Assembly (NCBI GenBank): GCA_026545225.1
Contig: CM048845.1
Location: forward strand, 75,800,533 to 75,864,532
Length of the DNA stretch: 64,000 bases
Source of the DNA: Cornus controversa
Lineage: Eukaryota > Streptophyta > Magnoliopsida > Cornales > Cornaceae
Direction of reading: 5' to 3'
The translations under genes were made by a program, and so were the position numbers. The notes below the pieces were generated by a model. That model saw nothing but the letters and a program-made list of their open reading frames with translations. It had not been told where the DNA came from and made no database searches. Below are positions 48,335-59,589 of this stretch, piece after piece (positions within the stretch are counted from its first letter, which is position 1; every line of letters starts with the position of its first letter).

Positions 48335-49318
48335 TTTTTTTATTCCCTCATATCAACTACAAGATTCAAACCATAGATATTAAATTAGTTACATGTGTTG
48401 GAAAAATGATTTCGATAAATTATAAAAATCATTTGCACTTACATATATGAATGAAATAAAATATTTAAAAAATTCAGACCATAGTTTGGAGGCACGTAAA
48501 CGTTTCTTGAAGATAGTCGAAACTTCCTACAAGATACAACGGATCATGACAGCTCTATATTCGAGATTCAACTAAGCGTGTACTTAATCTAACCACAGTG
48601 TAATTGCATGATACACTATTGGGTGCAACACTTTTTTTTCAGAATGCCCACTTATCAAAAATAGAAGAGAAATTTATTAAACTTGTGTTAAGAAAACTTG
48701 AGTATGAATTTGATTCAACTTGATTCATATACTTGAATTAAAGGGAGTGTGGTCTTATATAGACCACTCAAGAATTTGATTCAACTTGATTCATACTTGA
48801 ATTGAAGAAAGTGTGGTTCTTCTATAGACCTTTTAAGATAAGTCACATAAATGTGTTCAATCCAAATACATGAATTAAAAAGATTCATATTCCAAAGCAA
48901 TGAATTTGGATAAATTCATTCATGTATTACACTAATCAAATGTATCTCATAAATATGATGAATAAACTTAAAATAGTTCATCCTAAATTAAGTAAATCAA
49001 ATAGATTCATTTAGAATACCAAAGGTCAATTGTGAATGAATGTAAAAACATATTTTTTGTTGATACATAAACTATATATATATATATGTGAACACATTTA
49101 AAACTTTATTACTCAAAGGGGATTCATATGTGAACACATTTAAAACTTTATTATTCAAAGGAGAATGAATCAAAATATTAGACTTTAATTATACACAAAT
49201 ATAATTTCAAAAATATTATATAAATATTTTGAAACATATTCCAAATACTCAAATTCTTTTTTTATTCCCTCGTATCAACTACAAGATTCAAACCATAGAT
49301 ATTAAATTAGTTACATGT
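48335..49318. repeat. 62-bp direct repeats flanking an inserted segment
   Basis: TTTTTTATTCCCTC(A/G)TATC then AACTACAAGATTCAAACCAT and TTAAATTAGTTACATGT occurs at 48335-48396 and again at 49257-49318. Between them lies the LTR-like copy (48396-49060) plus 200 bp of AT-rich sequence. The repeats differ at one or two bases. They are far too long for a transposon target duplication; a tandem duplication or repair event around the insertion is more likely. Confidence 0.8.
48396..49060 (-). mobile_element. Inverted relative of the solo-LTR-like element at 17891
   Basis: Reads as the reverse complement of 17891-18640 over most of its length: TGTTGGAAAAATGATTTC (end TTTTCCAACA), CATTTGCACTTACATAT, GACCATAGTTTGGAGGCACG, CACTATTGGGTGCAACACTT and AGTCACATAAATGTGTTCAA all have counterparts. 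Internal duplication (48707-48776 and 48771-48842, both TTTGATTCAACTTGATTCAT) distinguishes it. The end corresponding to TGCTAAGATG is lost. Identity is clearly below that of recent copies. Confidence 0.65.
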
Positions 49319-49439
49319 ACTCAAATTCACTCCAAGAATAACGTTCAAACGTGCATAGAATGATAATACCTATATTTTTATATGTAACTTTTAAAACATA
49401 AAAAAAAAAATTAATAAATTTGACAATTTTTGAAAGTTA

Positions 49440-49513
49440 TTTTTGTGAGTGGAGGCGTGATTGACCTGATCACATGACGTCATGTAATAGAATTAATCAC
49501 TCCACTCACAAAA
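49440..49513. repeat. Short palindrome centred on ATGACGTCAT
   Basis: TTTTGTGAGTGGAG on the left is matched by CTCCACTCACAAAA on the right. GTGATT/AATCAC pairs lie inside, and the centre (49474-49483) is the perfect palindrome ATGACGTCAT, which contains a TGACGTCA bZIP-type core. It would fold into a nearly full-length hairpin of about 75 bases. Confidence 0.75.
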
Positions 49514-49854
49514 CATGCATTCAAAAAAAATTTATTATCAAAAAATAAATAAATTAAAAACTGTTTACGTGATACCATATCATTGATATTTCAAATATTG
49601 AAGTAATTTTTTTTTTTTGGTTGTCAAGACACTTGTAAGGCATCTTTAGAAAGAGAAAACAACCTGTATTTTAGGCAGGAATCCATGTTTTTAAATGGTG
49701 ACAATGAATCAACCCCATGGCTATAACATTATCCCGAAATTATATGGTTAAAGAAACTGGATGGAGATGAACCTAACCCCATTACAAAATCTGACCAAAT
49801 TTAATCTAAAATACACAGTTAGATAGCAACATTTTTTTTCCTAAAATTTAAAAC

Positions 49855-49911
<57 letters not shown>

Positions 49912-50676
49912 AACAAATTTCATAGGTTGAGAAAGGGACCTTTATAAAGATTTAGATGCACGCCTGATGTTCTTCGGAACCATAAAAAATGACGATAGTT
50001 TTACACAATATCAATGTTTTGACTTATTGGCCCAGATTTTTATCCTTCCAATGGATTGATATGATTGTGATCTAGTTTAATGGTGGGTACATTTAATTGA
50101 TATATCTTGTAATTTTACTTATATACCCTTATTTTCACTTTTGTTTGTTAAATTACACATAAATTTTTTTTTATCACAGATGTCCGATATATTTCGTTAA
50201 TTATTTTTGTGTAATTACAAAACTATTCTTATTATATATATTACAGTTGTCAGATATATTTCATTAATTATTTTTGTTTAATTACGAATCTATCTTTATT
50301 ATATATATTATATTTTATTGCAATAAATATAATGTCAGTATTAGACCATTAATTGCCGTTAACATAAGAGAAGATACAAACTTTAATGTAAGAGAAATTA
50401 GTTTATATTAACAAAATTTCAAGGTACCTCAGTGTAATTTATTATTTGTTGTCCAATTTAGTTAGTTTTGCATTAACTGTTAATTAAATAAGATGACTCA
50501 ACCATGACTTTTGCTCACAAACTTTTAGTCCGCTCTTATTGCTCTCAAGATTGATTAAACGATCATTTTCAACTTTTAGAGGATTTAAAAAATGTGCATC
50601 AATAGCATGTCAACCACTATGTTCAAAAGCTTAATAACAATTTCGGAGTCATTAAATAAACGAGTGTTCTCTACGT
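49514..50676. other. Intergenic stretch with a microsatellite and tandem duplication
   Basis: (AT)n(GA)n at 49857-49907. A duplicated unit of about 70 bp at 50178-50318: (G/T)TC(C/A)GATATATTTC.TTAAT then TATTTTTGT.TAATTAC and TTATTATATATATTA in both copies. No exon is seen. Confidence 0.6.
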
Positions 50677-51455
50677 AATAACAAGAGTTAAATTCACTGA
50701 CCTATCGGATCAAATTATATTTTAGAGAGATTATTTGGCTTTTATTTATTTGATCTTTCTTAAATTTATTTTTTGAGTGACCGAAATAAATTTTAAGTGT
50801 AAAAATATAATTTTACCTTGCATTATAATATCACATTAAATTTTAAATAGGATAAAATACAATGGTTGATTTGGTGCAATTGCACTGATCTTCCCTATAA
50901 TAATTTGAGATCAGATTTTAGAATAATTTTATCATTATACTTCCAAATAATTTCATAATAAAAAAATTAAAAAATATAATTTCTAAAATGAGTAACCACC
51001 ACCGTCACCACCCATGACACCAATAATCTTCGATTCTTCGATCTTACTCCTAACATATCTGATCAATAGTCAAAAATTCTATCACAATTTTTTTTTCAAA
51101 GATCATGGTGATATATACACACATATATAGGATCAGATATGGAGACTGAGTTGTTAGATTTTATCGTGAGTCAAGGGTATGGGTTGACAAAAACGATCAG
51201 GCTGGTGATGTCGTGTGCGTGAAAGTGTACAAATCATTTTAGAAATCATATTTATTATTATTATTAATTAGTTGGGGGTATAACGGTGAAATTATTTTAA
51301 AATATAATCTCAAATCATCACAGAGGAGGTCAGTGCAATTATAGCAAATTTTACACTTAAAATTTATTTTGTTCACTAAAAAAATAGATTTAGGCAAGAT
51401 GGAAAAATAAAGGTCTAATTTGATTTAATCTAAGGGGGCTCAATGAATTTAAACA
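50677..51455. mobile_element. Long-arm foldback element
   Basis: The two ends are inverted copies of each other for roughly 250-300 bp with small gaps. Left GTTAAATTCACTGACC..., TAAATTTATTTTTTGAGTGA, AAATAAATTTTAAGTGTAAA, GCAATTGCACTGATCTTCC and AATTTGAGATCAGATTTTAG correspond to the complement of right AAAATATAATCTCAAATC, GGAGGTCAGTGCAATTATAG, TTTTACACTTAAAATTTATT, CACTAAAAAAATAGATTTAG and GGGGGCTCAATGAATTTAAAC. The unpaired centre (about 50990-51230) has no recognised coding sequence. A target duplication was not resolved, so the ends are approximate. Confidence 0.7.
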
Positions 51456-51715
51456 TAATAACAAATACGTGCTAACAGGAAACAAATGAAAAAAAACTTA
51501 ATAACAAATACGGATCAGAATTGTTCATGAACAATTCAAACAATTTGTAATCCTAGTTGTTATCTTCACACAGTAGATTTGACTTTTTTTTTTTTTTGTT
51601 CCAAAACTTTAAGGAAACGACGCACCGACCTACAATTACTAATGAAATAAATAAAAAGTAATTTCACATAATAGGATAAGTAATTTACTCATTTAATTTT
51701 TACTTTCAAAAATAG

Positions 51716-51909
51716 GAGTAGATATTAGGTGAGTCGAGTATATCATGTCATTTGTATACCAAGTCAATTAAAATGCATCATTCAATGAAATGTTCAATGA
51801 ATGGGTCCCACTTACATATAACAACTATTCTCAATTAACTTGAATGATGTATTTTAATTGAATTGATATACAAATGACATAATATATTCGGCTCATTTAA
51901 TATCTATTC
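51716..51909. mobile_element. 194-bp MITE with perfect 9-bp target duplication
   Basis: Almost entirely two inverted arms of about 70 bp: GAGTAGATATTAGGTGAGTC... and ...GGCTCATTTAATATCTATTC. Flanked on both sides by CAAAAATAG (51707-51715 and 51910-51918). A 9-bp duplication with long inverted repeats suggests a Mutator-like MITE. Confidence 0.85.
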
Positions 51910-51918
51910 CAAAAATAG

Positions 51919-52872
51919 GGGTTAAGATCTTCTTATGTTCGAGATTCGAACCTATATGTACTGTGCAATGAAATGATGTGAATTTAGTGTACAACTACAG
52001 ACTTCAACGCTATTGGCGTGGAACCCAACACAAAACTCGCGTTCGGTTCTTGTCTTTGCACTAAATGACACTGTTGTGGTGCACACGACACAAGAAATGA
52101 ACCCTTTAACCAAAAAGGAGCGGTAAGGATCAATCTAATTTTTGATTTAAGGATCTAATTATTGCTCTAAACTTGCACCTATCAAATTGAGGTACGTAAT
52201 TATATTCAATCCTTATCAATCATAAAAGTTAAGTTAATTTAACCATTATTATACAATTTGCAATCATTTCGATTTAAAGTGTTCTATCCCTTCAGTTTGA
52301 TTCTAACTTTGTAACTATGACGACATTTTTCCAATATAATCTTTTTAAACAACCAAACCGAATATGGGTTTTGTAAATATACAGGGAAAATTACACATAC
52401 ATAGTATTTTTGGAACGTAAATTTTAAATACATGCAATTAAAGTCAAAAACTTTTAAGATATGTATTTGACCCTCTCATGGAAAAATATTGTTCATTTTT
52501 CAAATTGATCTTTTAAACATTTTACACGGTTGACAATCCGATAATAAAAAATTAGTTACACTGTTGTCAAACTGGTGTGTACAAAAACTTTTACATGCGT
52601 CTACAAAAAGTAGTTCCCATTATACAAATATAGTACCTTATTGCACAAAATTATTAACTGGACCAAAAAATTTTAAACTTTTTGAGAATCATTTAAACAT
52701 AGTAATATAATATTTGTATGATAAAATAAAAAATTATTTGACCTTATCTCAAAGAAAATATATCACTTTAATATCTTATTAAAATATCAAGTATCTAATT
52801 CCAAAATGTAAAAAAGAAAAGAAATGACATGAAAATGTTCAAAGGGAGAAAAAAAGGCTTATATTTCAGTAA
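51919..52872. other. Intergenic stretch, no gene seen
   Basis: Moderately AT-rich, no repeat or exon recognised. Confidence 0.4.
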
Positions 52873-53463
52873 AGGTAAATTATTCTGACCTTGCATGAGG
52901 TTTGATTTAATTATTCTCAAATTAATTTTTTTGTAAAATTATTCTAACACTCCAGTTAAACTAATAATGCATTAAACAAAATCATATTTAATATACAATT
53001 ACAAAAGTACTCTCAAGTTATAATGCTTTGTGCAAAAAATAATCTCAATTCTAATCATTTAATTGAGATTAACATGTTTTATATATATATATTTTTCATT
53101 AATGTCACGCCAACACTATTGTCATCAAGGATAGTTTTGGCATTTTTTATTTTTTTATATTAATTGACTTTAATGGAATTGACAATTAACAGTAGGGTAA
53201 TCGGAATAAAGTCAACCAAACCTCACAGAAATTTGACCACCATATTTTAAAAAATTTAATTTGAGGGTAATTAATAGGAGTGTTCATTTTATCTGCCAAA
53301 CCGTCAATCCGAACCGATCCAATCCGTATGGATTGGTTCGATTTTTTATTCCCACAGTTCGATCACGATTTTGAACATTAGAAATCTATAGACCACAGTT
53401 TGATTAACGGATTGGGCCCTAAAAAAATCGAACCAAACTGTCAAACCGGTGACAATTAGTTAG

Positions 53464-53501
<38 letters not shown>

Positions 53502-53866
53502 CCCTTAAGTCTAACCCAATAAATATTATAAAATATGTTTCTGTTTTTAGTACAAGAATTGGATTTCTTATATACGTTTTATTAGCTTGTATTTATAAAT
53601 TTATTCAGTTTTATACTTTGCTAAGTTTGATATTTGTCATTGTTAAAAAATAATAATATTTTGCTATTTAAAAGAAGCTTAATCCATAGAACCAAACCGA
53701 ACCAATCCGATCTGTTGTTTCATGGATTGGTTCAGTTTGAATTAGTTATTTCTACCGATCGGTAGAACATGATTCGGATTAGGTTAATGTCTAATCTGAT
53801 CCAATCTGAATCATGATCATCCCTAGTAATTAGGCAAAGTCTCATGAGAGCTCAGAGTAATTTACC
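52873..53866. mobile_element. Inverted-repeat element split by a hAT insertion
   Basis: The left arm AGGTAAATTATTCTGACCTT, CATGAGGTTTGATTTAATTA, TTCTCAAATTAATTTTTTTG is the inverted counterpart of a right arm that is continuous only if 53275-53825 is removed: ...AAAATTTAATTTGAGGGTAA|TTA...GGCAAAGTCTCATGAGAGCT then CAGAGTAATTTACC. Outer flanks TTCAGTAA (left) and TTCAATAA (right) may be an imperfect 8-bp duplication. No coding sequence. The interior contains (TA)n at 53080-53090. Confidence 0.75.
53275..53825. mobile_element. Nested non-autonomous hAT-like element
   Basis: 551 bp, beginning TAGGAGTGTTCAT and ending ATGATCATCCCTA (imperfect inverted repeats), flanked by GTAATTAA and GTAATTAG (7 of 8 match; 53267-53274, 53826-53833). 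Subterminal text is rich in AACCGATCC/GGATTGGTTC-type words in both orientations, similar in style to the hAT element at 31010. (AT)n lies at 53466-53499. It sits inside the right arm of the element at 52873-53866. Confidence 0.8.
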
Positions 53867-54748
53867 ATTCAATAAATGCTAGGAGAACTATAAAAGTGAC
53901 CATCTAAACTTTCTTCAAGAATAAGTGACCGAAAAGATAGTGTGCAATAGTTTGTTTCGGAATTTATTATATAATTATTGGTTTATTACATTCCACGGTT
54001 TCATTGTATACACAAACTCAAACAAAGATAACATCTTTAAAAGTCTATTCGGTCTAGATACTAATTTCGTAAGATAAGGTATCACTTTTTGTGCACATAA
54101 TTACTAATTTTTATGCCCACCATTTTAATGACCGGTAATAAAAACTAAACTACGGGTGATTGTTCACCACATAGCAGAATATTTAAAAGGAAATTTTGAG
54201 AAAGGAATAGTGTTTTTTTATATCTACCTTAACTTTTGAGTCAAATACATAATTTTAAAAATTGTTAGACTTTGACTATATTTATTTCTAATTTGTAATT
54301 AGTTTAAAATTATGATACATTAAGGAAATATGGAACACATATTAACGAATATTCGTAAGTGAGAAATATCCTTATTCGACAGAGAGACAATTAATACATC
54401 CCCTAACGAAAGTATTTGTGTTTGCAGGGAAATGGAGTCAAAACTCAGAAGGTGGGGAAAATGAAAAGAAATAGAAAAGTAAAATTAAAAAATTCTCACC
54501 ACCCAAAAGAACAATATAACAAAATTCCAATAAAAAATGGGACCCACCATTATCCCAATACCATCATTCGCAACGACAGACTTATTAAAGAAAATCATTC
54601 AATACGACAAAGACTCGGTGATGAAGATGCTTACTGAATCAATGATCAAGATGCTTTAGTGAACTCGGCACTTGCTCTCCTTTATATTTCCACCACCCCC
54701 AGCCCCCATAAGAAATTGAAACAAACGCCCTTGAGAACCCCTCCAACA

Positions 54749-54798
<50 letters not shown>

Positions 54799-54838
54799 AT
54801 CTCTCTCTCTGTAGAATCTCATTCTCTCTCTCTCTGAG
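53867..54838. other. Intergenic region and promoter/5' UTR of the MAX1-like gene
   Basis: A TTTATATTTCC box at about 54680 could be the TATA region. It is followed by (CT)n at 54751-54775 and (TA)n at 54776-54798, then a second CT tract up to the ATG, typical of a plant 5' leader. Farther left nothing coding is seen. Confidence 0.45.
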
Positions 54839-55732
54839 ATGGATTTTGTGAGTGAAACTCTGCAGCAATTGATGGAGGTAGGACTGCCCTTAATAAGGAC
54901 ACCCATGGTATCAACACTGTGCACCATATTGGCCTTACTAGCTGGAGTTTTGGGGTACTTCTATGGACCCTATTGGGGTGTGAGAAAGGTACCTGGTCCT
55001 CCGGCCATGCCCTTCGTGGGACACCTGCCCTTGCTTGCTAAGTATGGCACTGACGTCTTCTCTGTCCTTGCCAAACGCTATGGACCAATTTTCAGGTTAC
55101 ATTTACAACTTTTCTCTCTCTTTCCTTCCCAAGTTTTCTCTCAAATCACACAATTAAGCTATATTAAGAAAAGGGTAGTCTAATAATTGATATATAGCTG
55201 AGTACATGAGTTTCAACTTATTTCCATTGAATAAACCAACCAAATGATTAAGATCATTTTAGTAAATATGATTCTTTTTTTTTTTTTCCTTCTTTTTGTT
55301 ATAATTCACTTATCAAATACTAGGTAAAATCATCACTTGTGTGCGTCAATATTTCTAATATTGATATTTCTGTACAATATTAGAGGAAATATTGATGGAA
55401 TTGAACAAAGAGATATAGAAGAAGGAGAAAAGAAATAGGGTTAAATCTTATCTCGTTTTTAGTTAATAAATTCAGAGTGAAAGGAAAAAAAAAATTGAAG
55501 AGGGAGGGGTTAACGAGGAATTATTAGATGGGTCGGAACTTGCATGTCACGGCCAATCACACCTTGACATATCACCAATTGTCTCAGTTTTATTTAATTT
55601 TTTTTTTTTTGTGATGATGTGTTTATATGTGATTGATTTGGAATATTAACTTTTTTGTTTTTCCAAAAGGGTGGATTTGGTAAATAATGATGAATATACT
55701 CAGGGTCAGTTTTGCGGCGTCGTAGATTATTA

Positions 55733-55772
<40 letters not shown>

Positions 55773-58700
55773 ATGTATAAGTCATTTTCCTTTACAGGGG
55801 GAAAAGAAACTGTCAAAAAAGTGTTGTTTGTGGAAAATCAAATAGTGTTGGTGGACCTAAGTATGTAACACTTTTTATAAATATTTTTTTCCATAAATAA
55901 ACTGTTTTAATTTTTTTTTTTAACTATACTTGCATAAAGCTCTAATTTTAGCTTTCGCTAAAAGATCTGTTAAGCGAAAATCTCTACCGACTAAAAAGCA
56001 CCTTTTTGTTACTAAATACATATAAAAGAGATTTTAAAATTAAAAGCACTTTTAGTCTATCCAATAACAAGGCCAAACAGGCACTTAGTAATATCAGTTT
56101 TATGGAGAATTTGGAAGAAAATGATAAAGGTGTTAGTGATTACCTGTTTTTTCTCATTTAGTAACATCATGTCTATTTAATTATTTATTTATTTTTCCTT
56201 AGACTTTCTCGTGTTGGTTCTCACGACGGTAAAACTTATATCAAATATTTTTTATGAATTCTTACTCAATTAAAAAAAATTCATGTAACGGACTCATTCA
56301 TATAGAATTAAGGCAAAGATGATGATGAAGACAATGTCTATTCATATAAAGTTAAGGCAAAGATGATGACGATGATAATGTCTATTGCACTTAGTAATAT
56401 CATTTCTATTCCAGGCAAGAAAAATACTTTAATCTTCCTTATCCTTTTTCTTTCTTACTCATTTGTAATATGATCCTCTCATTTCATTTTCTTTTTCTCC
56501 CACTCATTCAAATGCAACTTAAAGCTTATCCAATGAGGAATGACCCATTTATAGCTTCTTAGATGCTAATATGATCATTGACAGGTCCCTCTTGAATCAT
56601 ATATCAAGTGCAATAGACATGATTTGACAGGATGATGATGTTAGTCATTTAACTTCAAGCATATCTTCTAATAATGCAGTAAAGAAAAGAAGCATAGATT
56701 CTAAGTATAAGAAGCAATTAATCTGTCCTCTCTCTCTTTCTCTCTCATGGTCCACATTTTCTCTCTCTCACTCTCTCTCTCATGGTCCACATTTTATATT
56801 GTTTTGTAGAGCAGGTTTCATATGGGTAGACAACCACTGGTAATTATAGCAGATGCAGAGCTTTGTAGAGAAGTTGGAATTAAGAAATTCAAATACATTC
56901 CAAACAGAAGCATTCCCTCTCCCATCTCAGCAACCCCACTTCATAAAAAAGGTCTCTTTTTCACCAGGTATTGTGATATATACAAACATACAGGTATATA
57001 TATTGTGGTAGAAATATATGTGATTCTTTTACTTTACCATCATGTATATATAATCCATATTGAATGCATCCAATTCAAAAGATTGTAAATCCCACCCACC
57101 CTCCCCTTGCTTTGGGCCGATGTACTAGATTTTCTTGGACCACATATCTTTAGTGATTTCAAAATTTTCTTGAGATGTTGGATGTCTTTCCAGTAGGGCC
57201 AAGGGTGGAAAATATCCTAGTCCACATTTGGAGAGTGGATTTCTAGGATGCCAACTCCACCTCTTTTAAATGAGACCACAAAATTTTACATATAATGAAA
57301 CCAAAGTTTGATACACTACTGGCTTGCAGGGATTCAAGATGGTCTACCATGCGAAACACAATAATATCAGTGTACCAACCATCCCACCTATCCAAGTTGG
57401 TGCCAACAATGCAAGCATTCATCGATTCTGCAACTGAAAATCTCCACTGCAACAAAGAAGATATCACTTTCTCCGACCTCTCCCTCAAATTGGCCACAGA
57501 TGTGATTGGACAGGCTGCATTTGGCGTCAACTTTGGCCTCTCCAAGCCACAATCAGACAATGATAAAGTAGACGATTCGAACGATAATGGTGATGAAGTC
57601 CAAGACTTCATCAAGCAACACATCTACTCCACAACAATGCTTAAGATGGACTTATCAGGCTCCTTTTCAATCATATTAGGCCTACTTATCCCCATTCTCC
57701 AGGAGCCATTTCGTCAGATTCTCAAACGAATACCGGGCACTATGGATTGGAAAGTAGATCGAACTAACAAGAATTTGAGTAGCCAGCTTGATGAGATTGT
57801 TGCGACAAGAATGGAAGACAAGGACCGAGGTTCAAAGGACTTCCTGTCACAGATATTGAGTGCAAGAGAGTCGGAGACACTGTCAAAGAACGTTTTCACC
57901 CCGGACTACATTAGTGCAGTAACTTATGAGCACCTACTTGCTGGATCAGCAACAACAGCTTTCACATTATCTTCAGTTGTCTATCTGGTTGCTGGGCATC
58001 CAGAAGTTGAGAGTAAGTTGCTTGAAGAGATTGATGGGTTTGGTCCACACAATCAGATGCCAACGGCCCATGATCTTCAACACAATTTTCCCTATCTTGA
58101 TCAGGCAATTATTCTAAAACTTGAAAGTTTTACAAATAACCATATAATACTTGCCATACTTGTTTGATTAAATCAATGTTTTCTTGATCATCTTACCTAC
58201 TACGGAGTACAGGATTGATCAAATGTTTATGGTTGTTTGATGCAGGTGATTAAAGAGGCAATGAGATTTTATACAGTTTCCCCATTAATTGCAAGAGAAA
58301 CATCAGAAAAAGTGGAGATCGGAGGTTACATCCTCCCAAAGGTGTGTTTATATATATATATATGATTTATATTTGAAAGCAGTTATGTGTCACATGTATG
58401 TATGCATGAGTATATTCAATAGAACAGTTTATATATTCTACTAGATCTTTTTATGACTATGCAGGGAACATGGGTATGGTTAGCTCCTGGAGTTCTAGCG
58501 AAAGACCCAAAGAATTTTCCTGAACCAGACAAGTTCAAGCCAGAGAGGTTCGATCCAAATTGTGAAGAAGAAAAGCAAAGGCATCCTTATGCACACATTC
58601 CCTTCGGTATTGGTCCTCGAGCATGCATTGGGCAAAAATTCTCCTTGCAAGAAATTAAACTCTCGTTGATTCATCTATACCGGAAATTTATATTTCGACA

Positions 58701-58794
58701 TTCCCCCAAGATGGAAAAACCTTTGGCACTTGAGTATGGCATTATTCTTAACTACAAGCACGGTGTCAAGCTTAGAGCCATCAAACGAGCATGA
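54839..58794 (+). CDS. MAX1: Cytochrome P450 CYP711A (MAX1-type), strigolactone biosynthesis
   Basis: ER-anchored P450 that in Arabidopsis oxidises carlactone to carlactonoic acid, a step to strigolactones that control branching and root symbiosis signals. Five exons: 54839-55095, 56815-56967, 57330-58104, 58246-58341 and 58465-58794, giving 536 residues. N-terminal membrane anchor at about 22-43, proline-rich hinge PGPPAMP (52-58), I-helix AGSATT (341-346), ExxR as EAMR (399-402), PERF (453-456), and heme-binding [10 protein letters not shown] with C481. Phrases such as [19 protein letters not shown] and KKGLFFTR follow MAX1 closely and unlike other P450 families. Introns 1 and 2 are phase 2, 3 and 4 phase 0. 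Intron 3 begins with GC after CTTGATCAG and ends GATGCAG, a non-canonical GC-AG intron; without it the frame runs into a stop. The last exon has a partial duplicate downstream. Confidence 0.95.
58105..58106 (+). other. GC splice donor of MAX1 intron 3
   Basis: The exon ends CTTGATCAG and the intron starts GCAATT, where GT is usual. The acceptor is TGATGCAG at 58245. Joining at this point gives [13 protein letters not shown], identical in layout to the conserved MAX1 sequence. GC-AG introns are a known minor class, and CAG|GCA is a strong match to their usual donor. Confidence 0.85.
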
Positions 58795-58827
58795 AATTTG
58801 GTGAACATGACTGAGTATGGCATTGTT

Positions 58828-58997
58828 CTCCTTGCAAGAAATTAAACTGTCGTCGATTCATCTACACCAGAAATATGTATTTTGACATTCCCCCAACATG
58901 GAAAAACCTTTGGCACTCGAGTATGGCATTGTTCTTAACTACAAGCACTGAGCTTAGAGGTGTCAATCGAGCATGAAATTTGTTAAACATGACTGAG
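58828..58997 (+). pseudogene. Tandem partial duplicate of the last MAX1 exon
   Basis: A second copy of the terminal 150 coding bases plus 3' UTR start of the MAX1 gene (source 58641-58815): CTCCTTGCAAGAAATTAAAC, GACATTCCCCCAA.ATGGAA, AAACCTTTGGCACT.GAGTAT and CGAGCATGAAATTTG in both. It differs at about one base in ten and has a small deletion after TACAAGCAC that shifts the frame. It lies within the 3' UTR region and has no function evident from sequence. Confidence 0.92.
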
Positions 58998-59589
58998 CCA
59001 TCTTCTCAACCATGTTTCTTTTTTATGCACTAAATGATAAAATATAGTTTAAATTTGTCTTGGTTTGCAAAACCTCAATAAAACATATCATATAATCAGA
59101 TTATTTACTTGTACTACATACTAGTGTTTTGGTAATATTCTGAAAATATTAGTACTAGTTGAGCAAATTAACTCAAACAGACTCGGTTGAACTGCAGGTC
59201 ATAGTGATAGCAGCATTGCAAGGTACCAAGTTTGCAAATGATGACACCTTGTGTTCTTGATGACAATGTTATGTTGATCAAGAATTTGCTACTCCAATTG
59301 TTGAATATCTGAGTTATCTTGCAATCAGTGCTAACCACCCTGGCATGTACACTTATCAGACATCAATATCACCAGATACACATATGGAAGAGAAAATGCA
59401 ATGTTTAATTCCAAAATAATAACTTACAATTTTACAAAATGGAGAATCCTCTAACCACAACTCAAGCAACTCATCAAGGTTTTTCAGCTACAATCAGTTT
59501 ATAGCACAAAACCTTTAAAACTTGATACAATTTCTCAATAATACAGAACAACAAGCTGTTGACCATTGCAGCAAACATGAACTCATATT
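58998..59589. other. Intergenic region between convergent MAX1 and IQD genes
   Basis: Probably the end of the MAX1 3' UTR and the 3' UTR of the minus-strand IQD gene (from about 59400). AATAAAACATATC at 59079 could serve MAX1 polyadenylation. Nothing else is recognised. Confidence 0.45.

Noticed and set aside
54656..54927. Minus-strand open frames over the MAX1 leader
   Set aside because: They are made of translated CT/TA microsatellite and the antisense of exon 1.
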